Counted from the first letter of the stretch, positions 1 to 8,257 are shown. The stretch is DNA of 37,685 nt from an uncultured Chloroflexota bacterium (GCA_903925955.1 CAIYHO010000196.1:1-37685), one strand, 5' to 3'. Numbers and translations: made by a program. Notes: generated by a model from the letters alone, not told the origin.

Positions 1-47
1 AGGTCGAGGGCAACGCTCCGGACGTGGACGATCCGGACGATATCTGA
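1..47 (+). CDS. C-terminal tail of an unidentified protein (partial)
   Basis: The frame ending in TGA at 45-47 reads an acidic tail, VEGNAPDVDDPDDI, from the left edge. Nothing else of the gene lies in the window, so its identity cannot be given. The call rests on the open frame, the acidic composition and a hairpin shortly after the stop. It could be chance coding. Confidence 0.35.
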   Translation, partial: VEGNAPDVDDPDDI

Positions 48-67
48 GCTTCCTGCGGGCCACCTGT

Positions 68-96
68 CCCTGTACCGTAGGGGCCAGTCGGCCCTA
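68..96 (+). terminator. Hairpin and CCCTGTACCG motif after the first partial gene
   Basis: TAGGGGCC (78-85), loop AGTC and GGCCCTA (90-96) form a GC-rich stem with one bulged G, about 30 bases after the stop of the partial gene. There is no clear T run, so terminator function is only plausible. The left part, CCCTGTACCG-TAGG (68-81), resembles CCCTGTATCGATAGG at 11884-11898. The segment may therefore carry a regulatory site for the kinase gene downstream. Confidence 0.35.
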
Positions 97-156
97 ACCG
101 TCACCCTATATCGAACGGCACAGTCCCCACGTGAGTACCAACGCGCCGCGTCCCCA

Positions 157-204
157 TCCCCAGCACGCTCCCCAGCACGCTCCCCAGCACGCGACCCAGT
201 ACGC
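157..204 (+). repeat. Four 12-bp tandem repeats before the histidine kinase
   Basis: TCCCCAGCACGC occurs three times exactly (157-192), then once in degenerate form, GACCCAGTACGC (193-204). The array ends 15 bases before the kinase ATG. It is in frame with the kinase and would read SPAR repeats if translation began further upstream, but I see no in-frame ATG, GTG or TTG there. It may instead act as 5' untranslated sequence. Confidence 0.8.
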
Positions 205-219
205 CCAAGCGAGCGCCGC

Positions 220-2151
220 ATGAAGCCCAACCGGAGCCAGACCGGCCTGACGCACCTGCGCTGGGCAACCTTGGTTGTCCCCATTGTCTTCGTCTGGCTG
301 TTTGAGGTCCTGCGCTCGTTCCTTCTGGACCCAAGCAGCAGCGGCACGGACGGCCATGTCATCGCGGCGATGATCATGGGCAGCGCCACCATCGTCTTCG
401 GCACGCTGGTCAGCATCTATCTGGATCGCACCCAGAAGCAGCTGGTCATGCAGAACAAGGACCTCACCGTCACCCACGCCGTGAGTTCGGCGGTTCGCGG
501 CGGCCTCAGCCTTCCAGACCTCCTGGAGCAGGCGCTTGACCGCGTCGTCACCCAGACAGGTGCCCTTGCTGGTGTTGTGACCATCACCACGCAGGATGAC
601 GGCCCGCTGGTCATTCGGCGCCCGGCCACCCTGCCCGGCGGTCTGGCCTGGCTTGGCACCATCCTCAACGAGCCCGCCGATCCCGCCCAGACCGAACCCG
701 TGTACAGCCGACGCGAGGCGGTGGACACCGGGATCCTAGACCTGCCCCTCATCCGCGGCCCGGAGCGCATCGGCCACCTGCGCCTCACGTTCCACCCGCC
801 CGAGGAGCCCGACATCTCGCAGGCCGCTTTCGCGGACATCTCGGGCGAGATCGCCGGCGCCGCACAGCTTGGCCTCACCGTTGCGGACCTTCACCGCCGT
901 GAGCGCGAGCGCGCCGCCCTGTACGCCGTTGCTCTCCAGCTCACCGGTCGGAACGAACTTCGCGATGTTCTTGACACCATCACCACCCACGCCCGCGAGC
1001 TTCTTGGTGCCGAGCGCGCGGTGGCCTGCCTGTCGGACGTCAGGTCGGCTGCAAGCCCGGACCCCGCAACCGCAGCTGGCCGCGCTGCTGCCCGCGATGC
1101 CCGGGCCCAGTTCCGAACCGAGGCACATGACGGGTCGATGGCCGCCGTTGGGTCCGTGAGCGCCCTGAGCTACCCGGCGCCGCTGACCCGCCGCGAACGC
1201 CTGGCGATGGCCGACGACGGGAGCATCTGCCTGATCGCCCACGGGGACACGCCCATCCAGCACGCCAAGAACCCTGCTTGCCCGCTGGTGGTCAAGGACG
1301 AAGCCGGCGCGTGGGCCGCCCGACCCCTGCGCGGCCCCGACGGGATCCTCGGCGAGCTCTGCGTGGTTCGCGACGGCCGTCCCTTCACCCCGGCCGAGCG
1401 GACGCTCTTGGGCGCCCTCGCCGACATGGCGGCAATCGCCGTGCGCACCGCCCGTCTTCACGAGGCTGAGGAGCAGGGGACCATCCACGCAGAGCGAGAC
1501 CGCATCGCGCGCGAACTGCACGACAGCCTGGCGCAGGTTCTGGGCGTCATCCACCTGCAGCTGCGCTCGCTTGAGACACGCGCCAAGGACGAGGCCAGCC
1601 ACGTCATGGCCGATGAGCTCAGCCAGCTGGCCGAGGTTGCCGATGAGGCCTACCGCGACGTCCGCGAGGCGATCTTGGGCCTCCGCGAAACCATTCGCGA
1701 CGACGACGGCCTTGAAGGCAGCCTGCGCGAGTACATGCGCAAGTACAGCCGCCAGACGGGCATCACCGCCACGGTCACCTGCGAGGGCGACACCCGTCGA
1801 GCGCTCACCCCGCGCGTGGAGGTGCAACTCCTGCGCGTGGTCCAGGAAGCGCTCACCAACACCCGCAAGCACTCCGGCGCAACCCGCGTCAGCGTTCGCA
1901 TCAACTGCACCGGGCCTGCCGCCACGCTGACCATCGAGGATGACGGCGTGGGCTTTGATCCGGCCTCTGCCCAGCGTTCGATGGAGGGCGGCTTCGGTAT
2001 GGCGAGCATGCGCGAACGGGTGGAACAGGTGGGTGGGACGCTCACCGTGCATACTGCGCCAAACGAGGGAACGACAATCGTCGTTGCACTCGACGCCGAG
2101 GACACGCGTGGCACACCTTCCGCCCAAGCTCCGAGTACTGCTGGTCGATGA
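220..2151 (+). CDS. NarL-type sensor histidine kinase with GAF-like domains
   Basis: Membrane histidine kinase of the HisKA_3/HATPase_c (NarX/DesK/LiaS) class. Two transmembrane segments lie at about residues 20-38 and 48-68. A long GAF-like sensor region follows (about 85-210 and 225-415). The dimerisation and phosphoacceptor helix carries ERDRIARELHDSLAQ with His434. The ATPase domain shows the N-box around EALTNTRKHS, the IEDDGVGFD motif and the glycine-rich GFGMASMRERV box. ATG 220 is the first usable start but has only a weak ribosome site. The gene overlaps the following response regulator by 44 bases, so the two are almost certainly a cognate pair. The paired GAF-like folds suggest a small-molecule or redox cue, but no ligand-binding residue can be named. 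Control of the nearby cytochrome genes is an inference from position only. Confidence 0.93.
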   Translation: MKPNRSQTGLTHLRWATLVVPIVFVWLFEVLRSFLLDPSSSGTDGHVIAAMIMGSATIVFGTLVSIYLDRTQKQLVMQNKDLTVTHAVSSAVRGGLSLPDLLEQALDRVVTQTGALAGVVTITTQDDGPLVIRRPATLPGGLAWLGTILNEPADPAQTEPVYSRREAVDTGILDLPLIRGPERIGHLRLTFHPPEEPDISQAAFADISGEIAGAAQLGLTVADLHRRERERAALYAVALQLTGRNELRDVLDTITTHARELLGAERAVACLSDVRSAASPDPATAAGRAAARDARAQFRTEAHDGSMAAVGSVSALSYPAPLTRRERLAMADDGSICLIAHGDTPIQHAKNPACPLVVKDEAGAWAARPLRGPDGILGELCVVRDGRPFTPAERTLLGALADMAAIAVRTARLHEAEEQGTIHAERDRIARELHDSLAQVLGVIHLQLRSLETRAKDEASHVMADELSQLAEVADEAYRDVREAILGLRETIRDDDGLEGSLREYMRKYSRQTGITATVTCEGDTRRALTPRVEVQLLRVVQEALTNTRKHSGATRVSVRINCTGPAATLTIEDDGVGFDPASAQRSMEGGFGMASMRERVEQVGGTLTVHTAPNEGTTIVVALDAEDTRGTPSAQAPSTAGR

Positions 2152-2800
2152 CCAGCCGCTCTTTCGGCGTGCGCTCGCGACGCTGATCAGCGCGCAGTTC
2201 GATATGACCGTGGTGGGGGAGGCCGAGAGCGGCCGAGACGCCCTGGACAAGGTTCGCGCCCTGCATCCGGACCTGGTGGTGATGGACGTCAACATGCCCG
2301 GCACGTCGGGCGTGGACGGTGTCGCCGCCATTCGCGGCGCGGGTATTGCCATCCCCATCGTCATGCTCACCGTCTCCGAGGACGACGACGACCTGTTCAG
2401 CGCCATCAAGGCCGGCGCCAACGGGTACCTGCTCAAGAACGTTCGGCCCGAACAGCTCTTTGAGGATCTCCGCGGCGTCATGCGCGGCGAGGCGCCCATT
2501 GCGCCCGCGGTGGCCGGCAAGCTGCTCGAGGCGCTCCGCACGGGCGGCATCCCGGTGCGCGGGGCGGCATCCCAGGCGGTCACCGACTCAATCCTGACCC
2601 GGCGCGAGTCCGAGATCCTGCAGCTTGTCGCCAACGGCCTCTCCAACAAGGAGATCGCCAACGAGCTGACCATCACCGAGGGCACGGTCAAGAACCATGT
2701 CCACAACGCCCTTGAGAAGCTGCACCTGACCAACCGCGTGCAGGCTGCCGCCTACGCCGTGCGACAGGGCTTCGCAAACTCCGAGGGCTCGCGCGGTTAG
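2108..2800 (+). CDS. NarL/FixJ-family response regulator
   Basis: Two-domain response regulator of 230 residues. The receiver has the acidic pair Asp14-Asp15 in VLLVDDQPLFRRAL, phosphoacceptor Asp60 in VVMDVNMPG, the conserved Thr in MLTVSED and Lys in YLLKNVRPEQL. The LuxR-type helix-turn-helix (about 165-228) reads LTRRESEILQLVANGLSNKE followed by EGTVKNHVHNALEKL, the classic DNA-binding signature. I chose GTG 2108, preceded by GAGG at about 2098, because it places the first receiver strand at the usual distance from the N-terminus. A longer reading to 1940 only covers kinase sequence in another frame. It should be phosphorylated by the overlapping kinase and act as a transcription factor. 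Its targets are unknown; the shared dyads in front of the cytochrome units are candidates. Confidence 0.94.
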   Translation: MAHLPPKLRVLLVDDQPLFRRALATLISAQFDMTVVGEAESGRDALDKVRALHPDLVVMDVNMPGTSGVDGVAAIRGAGIAIPIVMLTVSEDDDDLFSAIKAGANGYLLKNVRPEQLFEDLRGVMRGEAPIAPAVAGKLLEALRTGGIPVRGAASQAVTDSILTRRESEILQLVANGLSNKEIANELTITEGTVKNHVHNALEKLHLTNRVQAAAYAVRQGFANSEGSRG

Positions 2801-2950
2801 AGAAGCCGGGGCGGCTGGGGCGGCTAGAGCTCCCGAGTGGCGCCCCTCTGGCGAACGTCCCGGCGGACCCGCGTCCACCCGCCGATAGGCCTTGGGCGGG
2901 TCTGGGCGACCCACGCACTATCCCGTCGGATACACGCCACCCCAAAACAG

Positions 2951-2978
2951 GTGTGCAAAGCGACGGATGGGCACACGG
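2951..2978 (+). promoter_or_regulatory. Dyad site A, matching a site at 11952-11979
   Basis: GTGTGC (2951-2956) and GCACAC (2971-2976) are perfect inverted arms separated by 14 bases, followed by GG. The segment aligns without gaps with 11952-11979, with 21 of 28 bases identical, including GAC-GATGGGC and CACGG. It lies 75 bases before the pseudo-receiver/Rieske pair. A bare GACGGATGGG also occurs at 4105-4114, before the TPR gene. Operator function is inferred. Confidence 0.45.
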
Positions 2979-3053
2979 ATCAGGGACACCTAGCATCAAC
3001 CCTGCGGGTGGCGCCATTGATTGTGCGCACCTGCCCGACGTGGGGAGCCGGGA

Positions 3054-3449
3054 TTGTCGCCGTTTGTGGTTCGCGTGCTGCTGCTCTACAGCCATCCGCT
3101 GATGGGCGAGGGCCTCGGCAGGATGCTGTCCGCTGAGCCCGGGATTGAACTCGAGTGCGCTGACATGAGCAAGGCGAGCGCTGTGACGGCCGCCTTGGCC
3201 CGTGAGCCCGAAGTGGTCATCATCGAAGAGGGCGGTCCCGTGGATGCCGCCGACGTCGTCCGCCGGTGCAAGGCATCGGTGGTGTTGGATGTGGACATCA
3301 CCACAACGCACGCCTGGTCCCTGCGGCGCGAGTTGCTGTCCACCAAGCCGGACGACTTTCTCGCGTCTCTGCGCACGGCCGTCACCCGTGTTGTGGACAA
3401 CGGCGGCGGCTACGATGTGGATCTCGACTTGCAGGCGGCGGGCGCCTAG
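3054..3449 (+). CDS. Stand-alone pseudo-receiver protein
   Basis: Small protein of 131 residues that aligns in outline with the receiver domain of NarL-type regulators: VRVLLLYSHPLMGEGLGRML at the first strand and helix, then EPEVVIIEEGGP at the third strand. The two acidic metal-binding residues after strand one are Tyr12-Ser13, and the phosphoacceptor position is Glu58. Ordinary phosphorylation is therefore not expected. There is no output domain; the protein ends in an acidic DVDLDL tail. TTG 3054 is chosen because GGGGAG lies 6 bases upstream; GTG 3066 is an alternative. It sits 18 bases before a Rieske gene, so the two are probably co-transcribed. It may be a protein-binding adaptor or a phosphomimic partner of the neighbouring two-component pair. 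That role is inference. Confidence 0.7.
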   Translation: MSPFVVRVLLLYSHPLMGEGLGRMLSAEPGIELECADMSKASAVTAALAREPEVVIIEEGGPVDAADVVRRCKASVVLDVDITTTHAWSLRRELLSTKPDDFLASLRTAVTRVVDNGGGYDVDLDLQAAGA

Positions 3450-3467
3450 CCGCGCATCGGGTTTAGC

Positions 3468-3965
3468 ATGGTGGGGATGGCCGATTTCAACCCCGCCACT
3501 ACGCCAGTTCCGCGCCGGCGTGTGCTCATGCTCATGGGTGTTGGCGCGCTTGCGGCCGGCGGCGGTCTGGGCGTCCTGCTGGAGGGCTGTGCGGGCCCGC
3601 CCGTCACCGTCAAGCTTGCGGTGGACCCGGCAACGCTTGCCCCGGGCACGCCCACCGAGGTGTCGTTCACGCTCACGCGCTCCGGCGGCGACACCGTCCC
3701 GGGCTCCACATGGCTTGTGAAGCGCAACGACGGCAGCATCACCGCCTTTGACCCGCGCTGCACCCACGCGCTCTGCCAGTACGGCTGGAACCCGGACGTT
3801 GCCAAGTTCAAGTGCAAGTGTCACGACGGCACCTACGCGCTTGACGGCACGGTGCTTGCCGGCCCACCGCCCCGCCCGCTGGGCCAGTTCCCGCTGCGCC
3901 TGGTGGGCGACATGATCGAGGTGGACGTGCCGGGCGACTTCGCCACGCCCAAGGCGTCCCTCTAG
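3468..3965 (+). CDS. Exported or anchored Rieske [2Fe-2S] protein
   Basis: A 165-residue Rieske protein. The cluster motifs are complete: CTHALC (Cys98, His100, Cys103) and CKCHD (Cys116, Cys118, His119), giving two Cys and two His ligands plus a disulfide pair. The N-terminus has PRRRV followed by a hydrophobic stretch (about 19-40), consistent with a Tat-type signal anchor. A Cys at 41 follows LLEG, a poor lipobox. Between anchor and Rieske fold lies a small beta-rich segment. A second ATG at 3477 is an equally possible start. It is separate from the Rieske protein of the cytochrome b operon at 19712 and has no cytochrome b beside it, so it may be a free electron shuttle or a subunit of a dispersed complex. 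A ferredoxin-like dioxygenase component is less likely given the export signal. Confidence 0.88.
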   Translation: MVGMADFNPATTPVPRRRVLMLMGVGALAAGGGLGVLLEGCAGPPVTVKLAVDPATLAPGTPTEVSFTLTRSGGDTVPGSTWLVKRNDGSITAFDPRCTHALCQYGWNPDVAKFKCKCHDGTYALDGTVLAGPPPRPLGQFPLRLVGDMIEVDVPGDFATPKASL

Positions 3966-4048
3966 CGTCTCCCCGGGCCGTCGTCTGGCAACGCGTTGCG
4001 CCGCCACCTGCCGTTTTACCCGCCGCGCCGGGACCAATGGGGTCCGCT

Positions 4049-4090
4049 CGATACAGGTACTCGCCCTCGTGCGCGCAATGGCCTGTATCG
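4049..4090 (+). promoter_or_regulatory. Inverted CGATACAGG/CCTGTATCG pair before the TPR gene
   Basis: CGATACAGG (4049-4057) and CCTGTATCG (4082-4090) are perfect inverted copies 24 bases apart, in the 218-base gap before the TPR/NHL/cytochrome block. The same CCTGTATCG core lies in the hairpin at 11882-11907. The spacing suits paired operator half-sites better than a terminator. Function is inferred. Confidence 0.45.
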
Positions 4091-4183
4091 CACTTCTATC
4101 CCCTGACGGATGGGAACGCGCACGCACAGCAGCGACACTTTCGCTAGGTCGGTACGTCCAATTCGCCGACCACGGGAGTAAGG

Positions 4184-5170
4184 GTGCCATTCATGTCTCG
4201 GGTCACGTCCCTGACCTCAATGCCGGAGAAGGAGCTCAACCGCTGGATCAAGCGGATTGCGCTCGTCTTTGCCGTCGTCTTCATCGTCTTTGTCGCCTTC
4301 TATGCGGTTGACCGCTTCCGGCCTGCGCCGGCGCCGATTGTTGATCAGCAGATCAGCGCACTTGAGGCCAAGGTCCGCGCGGCCCCGGCCGATGCGGTTG
4401 CGCGCGGCCAGTTGGCGGACGCGTACTTCGCGAAGAAGCGCTTCCAGGACGCCATCGCGCAGTACACCGCGCTCATCGACGCCAAGAAGGATGTCGAACT
4501 GGCGTCTCTCGGCCGCGGCAATGCCTACCGGGAGCTGACCCAGTACGACCAGGCCATCGCGGACTACAACGTGGTCATCGGCATCGGCCTCACAGGCGAG
4601 ATGGCCAACGTTGACCCCAGTCTCGAATCGGCCTTCTACGGCCTAGGCGTGATTGCGCTCGCACAGAACAAGCCTGCAGACGCGATTGACCATCTGACGA
4701 AGGCGCTCCAGATCCAGCGGACTGACGCTGACGCCTTGAACCTGCTTGGCGTCGCCTACGTCGGCGCGAACCAGCCCGAAAAGGCCCTTGAGCCGCTGCG
4801 GGCAGCCATCGCCCTGGTTCCCGTGGGCTGGGCTCAGCCGTACAAGACCCTCGCAAGCGCCTACACAAAGCTTGGCAAGGCAGAGCTCGCCAGCTGGGCG
4901 AACGCCATGGCGCTGCTCGAGAGTGGCGACCCGTCGGGCGCCGAGGCGGAGCTCCTCAAGCTGGTGAGCGGCCCGGCGGCTGCTGAGGCCACCACAAGCC
5001 TGGGCTTGCTCAAGGAAGTCGCTGGCGACACCGCCGCGGCAGCCGACTGGTATCGCAAGGCGCTCGCACTCGACGCCTCCAACGTGCCGGCCCAGATGGG
5101 TCTCAAGCGCGTCAGCGGAGTACCAACACCCGCAGCGTCGGTCGCCCCAAGCCCGTCGGCTGGGAGCTGA
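4184..5170 (+). CDS. Membrane-anchored TPR protein
   Basis: A 328-residue protein with one N-terminal transmembrane segment (about 24-44) followed by roughly six tetratricopeptide repeats between 60 and 310. Typical pairs are visible, such as ARGQLADAYFAKKRFQDAI and DALNLLGVAYVGANQPEKAL. It ends in a Pro/Ser/Ala-rich tail. The topology puts the TPR array outside the membrane, where it probably scaffolds protein assembly. GTG 4184 has GGGAG 5 bases upstream; ATG 4193 with AAGGG 8 bases upstream is an alternative. The stop is 3 bases from the NHL gene, so the two are translationally linked. The TPR protein at 12105 has the same membrane-anchor-then-TPR layout and opens the other cytochrome block, which suggests a shared role in cytochrome assembly. 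No enzymatic motif is seen. Confidence 0.87.
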   Translation: MPFMSRVTSLTSMPEKELNRWIKRIALVFAVVFIVFVAFYAVDRFRPAPAPIVDQQISALEAKVRAAPADAVARGQLADAYFAKKRFQDAIAQYTALIDAKKDVELASLGRGNAYRELTQYDQAIADYNVVIGIGLTGEMANVDPSLESAFYGLGVIALAQNKPADAIDHLTKALQIQRTDADALNLLGVAYVGANQPEKALEPLRAAIALVPVGWAQPYKTLASAYTKLGKAELASWANAMALLESGDPSGAEAELLKLVSGPAAAEATTSLGLLKEVAGDTAAAADWYRKALALDASNVPAQMGLKRVSGVPTPAASVAPSPSAGS

Positions 5171-5173
5171 GTC

Positions 5174-6217
5174 ATGACGATGTCGCCTGAGACCCCCACC
5201 GCTGAGACACCCGTCGCCGAGGCATCTGCGGTTACGCCCGTGGAAGAGCGCAGCCGGCGCCGCAAGCTGATCGTTCTGCTGCTCCTGCTGCTGGCCTTCC
5301 TGCTGCTGGTCGCCGTAGCGGCGTGGTACGTGCTCTTCCGTCAGCCCATCGGCATCCCGCCGCTTCCTGGGCAGACGGTCATGCCCACATACGCAACCTC
5401 AGTGTTTGGCCCCAAGCGCCCACTGGGCGTGACCGTCAGCCCCGACGGAAGCCGGATTTACATCGGCGAGACTGGCGGCGATCGGATCGCACGCGTGCTC
5501 GACGGCACCGGCAAGCAACTTGCCATCCTCCAGCCGCCCGTGTCCACCGGCACGGACCATGTCCCGGTGTACCTCGCCATGGACCCGATCAACGGCGAGG
5601 TCTACGTCTCGGACCGGCCCACCGGGTCCATCTACATCTATGACGGCAACGGCAACTATCAGCGCGCCTACACCGCCCCCGACAGCCTGAAGGGCTGGCA
5701 GCCGCTGGCCCTCGCCTTCGACAAGGCCGGCAACTTCTACGCCACGGACGTCAGCACCAACCCCCAGACGGTTCTGGTGTTCGACCGGCAGGGAAGCCTG
5801 ATCCGGACGATCGGCCAGACGGCCAGCATGTCCTTCCCCAACGGTGTGGCTGTGGATGCGGCCGGTTACGTGTACGTGACCGACAGCAACAACGGTCGCC
5901 TCGTCGTGTTCGATCAGAGCGGCGCTCTTGTGGCGCAGGTTGGTCGGGGCGTGGGCGAGGGGAACCTTGGCCTGCCGCGAGGCATCGGCGTCGGTCCGGA
6001 TGGCCGGGTCTACGTAGTGGATGCCACGGGACAGGGCGTGTACGTCTACGCCGGCTACGCGGCCGGGGCGAAACGCCTGGAGTACCTCGGCTACTTCGGT
6101 GGCGAGGGCGTTGGCGATGGCAAGTTCGAGTTTCCAAATGGGCTGGCGCTCGACGCGCGTGGCCGGATCTACATCGTGGATTCAGGCAATGATCGAGTCC
6201 AGGTCTGGAGCTATTGA
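5174..6217 (+). CDS. Membrane-anchored NHL-repeat beta-propeller protein
   Basis: A 347-residue protein with a basic RSRRRK stretch, one transmembrane segment (about 31-54) and an extracytoplasmic six-bladed NHL-type beta-propeller (about 75-347). Blade signatures repeat, for example FPNGVAVDAAGYVYVTDSNN, then LPRGIGVGPDGRVYVVD and FPNGLALDARGRIYIVDSGN. It starts 3 bases after the TPR gene, with GGGAG at the end of that gene serving as ribosome site. NHL propellers usually bind proteins or carbohydrate and lack catalytic residues; none are seen here. Proteins of this kind recur beside exported multiheme cytochromes in metal-reducing bacteria, so a docking or assembly role for the cytochromes downstream is a reasonable inference. 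A 108-base leader separates it from the first of them. Confidence 0.9.
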   Translation: MTMSPETPTAETPVAEASAVTPVEERSRRRKLIVLLLLLLAFLLLVAVAAWYVLFRQPIGIPPLPGQTVMPTYATSVFGPKRPLGVTVSPDGSRIYIGETGGDRIARVLDGTGKQLAILQPPVSTGTDHVPVYLAMDPINGEVYVSDRPTGSIYIYDGNGNYQRAYTAPDSLKGWQPLALAFDKAGNFYATDVSTNPQTVLVFDRQGSLIRTIGQTASMSFPNGVAVDAAGYVYVTDSNNGRLVVFDQSGALVAQVGRGVGEGNLGLPRGIGVGPDGRVYVVDATGQGVYVYAGYAAGAKRLEYLGYFGGEGVGDGKFEFPNGLALDARGRIYIVDSGNDRVQVWSY

Positions 6218-6259
6218 GATGCCGATGAAGCGAGGGAGGTGACACCGGCAGGATCAATC

Positions 6260-6278
6260 GCCGCCACCAATTGGCGGC
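6260..6278 (+). other. Leader hairpin before the first hexaheme gene
   Basis: GCCGCCA (6260-6266), loop CCAAT and TGGCGGC (6272-6278) form a perfect 7-bp stem 48 bases before GTG 6326. No T run follows, so attenuation or mRNA stabilisation is more likely than full termination. Confidence 0.4.
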
Positions 6279-6310
6279 ATCCATCAAGAACCCCCGCACC
6301 TAGTGAGAGA

Positions 6311-6318
6311 AAGGAGGT
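6311..6318 (+). promoter_or_regulatory. Strong ribosome binding site deciding a GTG start
   Basis: AAGGAGGT is a near-perfect anti-16S match 7 bases before GTG 6326. It fixes the start of the hexaheme cytochrome directly at its signal peptide and rules out the longer reading from 6239. Confidence 0.85.
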
Positions 6319-6325
6319 AAGGCCA

Positions 6326-8209
6326 GTGAAGAAGCTCATGTTGCTGATTGCAGCAGGCTCCCTTTGGCTGTTCCTTGCCGCAGTTCCTGTCTTTGCGGAT
6401 GGTGGACCCCATGTCGCGGCGAGCAACTCCGGCGCCAGTACCCTGACGTCTGATAGCTGCGCCGGTTGCCATCGGGCACACACCGCCAAGGGCGAGTACC
6501 TGATCAACCAGGCAACCGAAGAGGCCCTCTGCCTCGGCTGCCACGGCACCGCGGTCACCGGCGCCACCACGAGCGTTATGGACGGCGTCCAGTACTCGCT
6601 CACCGGTGGGCTCCGCGACGACACCACGATCCTCGGCGCCCTGCGCGGCGGCGGCTTCGACAACGCCCGTATCGGCGCAGTCGGCCGTCTCGACACAGGC
6701 ACCAACTACAAGACCAAGGTGACCGTCGCCGCCGCCGGCGACCCGGTCAGCTCGGCCCACATCGCGATGACCGAGAACGGCCTCACCAACCCCCACGTTG
6801 CGTGGGGCAACGGGGCCAACAACACGGGCGCCGGGCCCAGCGTTACGCTGAGCTGCGTCAACTGCCACAACCCGCATGGGAACGGGCAGTACCGCATCCT
6901 CAACCCGGTCCCGGCTCCCGTCGGCGTCACCAACCCGGTGCCGGTTGACATCGAGGTCGTGGACTACGCCGCCGACGTCATCTACACCAAGGTTGGCCAT
7001 CCGTTCCAGCAGGGCGACCTCGTCACCCTCGTGAACGCCGCTGGCACCACCACGGCGGACTACGTCGTGTGGGCTGCCCCCAACGGCATCACCCTCCAGC
7101 TCCAGACCATCGGGGTTGGGGCCGGGCTCGGCATGAACGCCGCAGCAGCCCTGGATCTGGTTTCGCTCACAACGCCCGCATTCGCGCCCGTCACCATCCG
7201 CCGAACCAGCGCCCCCGTCGCTGACTCCCCGGTTGGCACGCCAGATTCCCTCACTGGGATCTACCCGCTCAAGAACTACACCGTCATCCAGACCAAGGGC
7301 ACCCAGGCGGCGTCCTACAGCGGTCCGGCATGGGGTGGCTACACCTTCTTCGCCAGCCAGATCACCACTGGCAACACCACCGGCGACTACTGGCACCGCC
7401 AGGTCCCGTGGGACGCCTCGAGTGGCTCGACCCAGGACGGCCCGAACGGCATGCCCGGCACGGTCACCCTTACGGGCCAGGTCAACTTCAACCAGCAGAT
7501 CACGGCGTGGTGCTCCGGCTGCCACAGCCGGTACTTCGCCAACCAGAACAAGAACCCCGGCCTCGAGCAGGGCTCTTCGACGTTCCTTGATCGCACCATC
7601 GACTCGGCTGCTACGACGACGATCACGATCAGCACGGTCAACCCCGCCGGCGGCAGCGCCCTGACGAGCAGCGGCTTCAACCTTGGTGATGTCGTGGATC
7701 TGGCCGGCATGACGCCTGCCGTGGACAACGGCTACGTCGTGTACGTGAGCGCCATGACCATGCGGGTATCCGCCACACTTGGTGGAGCGCCAATCTCGTT
7801 CAGCGCCTCCGGCGGTGTCGCCGCGCGCGTCGCGCCGGCAACGGCCTCGCAGTGGTTCTTCCCCCGCGAGACCAGCGCTAGCGTTGAGGACTCCATCTTC
7901 ACGTACCAGCACTCGACGCGGTCCAACCGGACCTGCAACGTGTGCCACGTGGCACATGGTTCCAACGCAGACATGACCGGCACGTTCTCGGCCAACTACA
8001 CGCGGCCCGACGGCGTCGCCACCAGCGACAGCCGCCTGCTCAAGATCGACAACCGTGGCACGTGCCAGGGCTGCCACGATCCCACGAGCACGTGGGCCAC
8101 CGCGAACGCGACCGGCGCCTACCAGGGGGCAACCTCTGGCATCACCGGCGGCTCGTGGAGCGGCGCAACCCCGCCGATCAACACCGGCGGCACCCCCGTC
8201 ACCCCGTAA
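6326..8209 (+). CDS. Exported hexaheme c-type cytochrome with two inserted beta-domains
   Basis: A 627-residue secreted cytochrome. The signal peptide is MKKLMLLIAAGSLWLFLAAV with cleavage near 24. Six CXXCH haem sites have first Cys at 45, 69, 177, 396, 537 and 580; CAGCHRAHTAKG and CVNCHNPHGNG are typical of the doubled-CXXCH family. It is a paralogue of the next gene: the haem-site order and flanking sequences match one for one. Relative to that paralogue it carries two extra segments, about residues 203-298 and 420-508, which resemble each other (QQGDLVTLV and NLGDVVDLAG, each followed by a YVV strand). They look like inserted small beta-domains. All haem attachment would occur outside the membrane, using the maturation genes at 13606-17561. 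A role as an electron wire between membrane and cell surface is inferred. Confidence 0.93.
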   Translation: MKKLMLLIAAGSLWLFLAAVPVFADGGPHVAASNSGASTLTSDSCAGCHRAHTAKGEYLINQATEEALCLGCHGTAVTGATTSVMDGVQYSLTGGLRDDTTILGALRGGGFDNARIGAVGRLDTGTNYKTKVTVAAAGDPVSSAHIAMTENGLTNPHVAWGNGANNTGAGPSVTLSCVNCHNPHGNGQYRILNPVPAPVGVTNPVPVDIEVVDYAADVIYTKVGHPFQQGDLVTLVNAAGTTTADYVVWAAPNGITLQLQTIGVGAGLGMNAAAALDLVSLTTPAFAPVTIRRTSAPVADSPVGTPDSLTGIYPLKNYTVIQTKGTQAASYSGPAWGGYTFFASQITTGNTTGDYWHRQVPWDASSGSTQDGPNGMPGTVTLTGQVNFNQQITAWCSGCHSRYFANQNKNPGLEQGSSTFLDRTIDSAATTTITISTVNPAGGSALTSSGFNLGDVVDLAGMTPAVDNGYVVYVSAMTMRVSATLGGAPISFSASGGVAARVAPATASQWFFPRETSASVEDSIFTYQHSTRSNRTCNVCHVAHGSNADMTGTFSANYTRPDGVATSDSRLLKIDNRGTCQGCHDPTSTWATANATGAYQGATSGITGGSWSGATPPINTGGTPVTP

Positions 8210-8224
8210 CCTAGACCCCGTAGC

Positions 8225-8257
8225 GTGGTGGCCGGCGGCGAGCGCCCCGCCCACCAC
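8225..8257 (+). other. Hairpin between the two hexaheme genes
   Basis: GTGGTGG (8225-8231) pairs perfectly with CCACCAC (8251-8257) in the 106-base gap between the paralogous cytochrome genes. A C-rich run follows rather than T, so it may be an intercistronic processing or stability element or a weak terminator. Confidence 0.4.

Noticed and set aside
157-204. Possible CRISPR or iteron array
   Set aside because: Units are 12 bp and contiguous, without spacers, and there are no cas or replication genes nearby.
736-2733. A 665-codon open frame on the minus strand opposite the kinase and regulator
   Set aside because: It is antisense to two clear genes, lacks domains and has an Arg/Ser/Ala composition typical of high-GC mirror frames.
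2688-4190. A 500-codon minus-strand frame over the pseudo-receiver and Rieske genes
   Set aside because: It crosses the regulator end, an intergenic region and the Rieske motifs of the plus strand, and has no recognisable domain.
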